Source: Lachnospiraceae bacterium (GTDB taxonomy: Bacteria; Bacillota; Clostridia; Lachnospirales; Lachnospiraceae). From it: a stretch of DNA of 32,059 nucleotides. Where the stretch lies: assembly GCA_022781985.1 (NCBI GenBank), contig JALESH010000047.1:1-32059 (forward strand), read 5' to 3'. A program made the position numbers and the translations under genes. Shown here piece by piece: positions 32,045-32,059 of this stretch (its first letter is position 1; the number at the start of each line of letters is the position of its first letter). The notes beneath the pieces are model-generated. The model was not told the origin of the DNA. It ran no database searches and saw only the letters and a list, made by a program, of their open reading frames with translations.

Positions 32045-32059
32045 GTCAGGAGACATAAG

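Overview
The window looks like chromosomal DNA of a low-to-mid GC Firmicute, most likely a Lachnospiraceae-type Clostridium (inference). The evidence is strong AGGAGG-type ribosome binding sites, sigma-A promoters of TTGACA-N17-TATAAT form, a large Alu-domain SRP RNA next to tadA, split transketolase subunits, a SEC-C methionine aminopeptidase, and several uncharacterised proteins of the kind common in gut Lachnospiraceae. I see no phage, plasmid, insertion sequence, CRISPR array, rRNA or tRNA gene. No gene-free stretch exceeds 300 bases.

Layout. 1-1023: an AT-rich gene fusing an archaeal-type cytidylate-kinase-like P-loop domain to a ParB/sulfiredoxin-like tail, behind a near-consensus promoter. 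1094-2732: a ferredoxin, a membrane 4Fe-4S protein and a convergent Crp/Fnr regulator; a palindrome sits at an activator position upstream of the ferredoxin. 2807-5701: a glucose-type PTS EIICBA, a long hairpin and a GNAT acetyltransferase. 5750-7413: a small coiled-coil protein, paired 21-bp repeats and an O-acetylhomoserine sulfhydrylase. 7675-8758: two unrecognised proteins. 8858-12366: two zinc peptidases, tail to tail, whose coding regions overlap by 133 bp. 12542-15005: both transketolase halves and ribulose-phosphate epimerase, an operon for the non-oxidative pentose phosphate pathway. 15080-18009: methionine aminopeptidase and methionyl-tRNA synthetase. 18251-23093: a secreted DUF1002 protein, a D-lactate dehydrogenase, a GNAT, a YesL-like membrane protein and a membrane diguanylate cyclase. 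23257-26560: a multi-sugar ABC ATPase, a CdaR/PucR-type regulator and a Lachnospiraceae hypothetical. 26565-27322 (minus): tadA and the SRP RNA. 27529-27645: a one-helix membrane peptide. 27924-32044: a four-gene operon of a VWA/DUF2201-type protein with a degenerate metallopeptidase motif, a MoxR-type AAA+ ATPase, a BspA-type leucine-rich-repeat protein and a 72-residue cysteine-containing protein.

Functionally the middle is ordinary carbon and translation housekeeping: sugar uptake, pentose phosphate, lactate fermentation, methionine synthesis, methionine excision and Met-tRNA charging. The parts most likely to be undescribed are the MoxR-VWA-LRR-small protein operon at the right end and the kinase/ParB-like fusion at the left end. 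Several compact RNA or DNA elements also stand out: a hairpin presenting the ldh ribosome binding site, a promoter-overlapping palindrome at 20286, the hairpin directly behind a promoter at 18096, and a 26-nt initiation element found twice almost identically.
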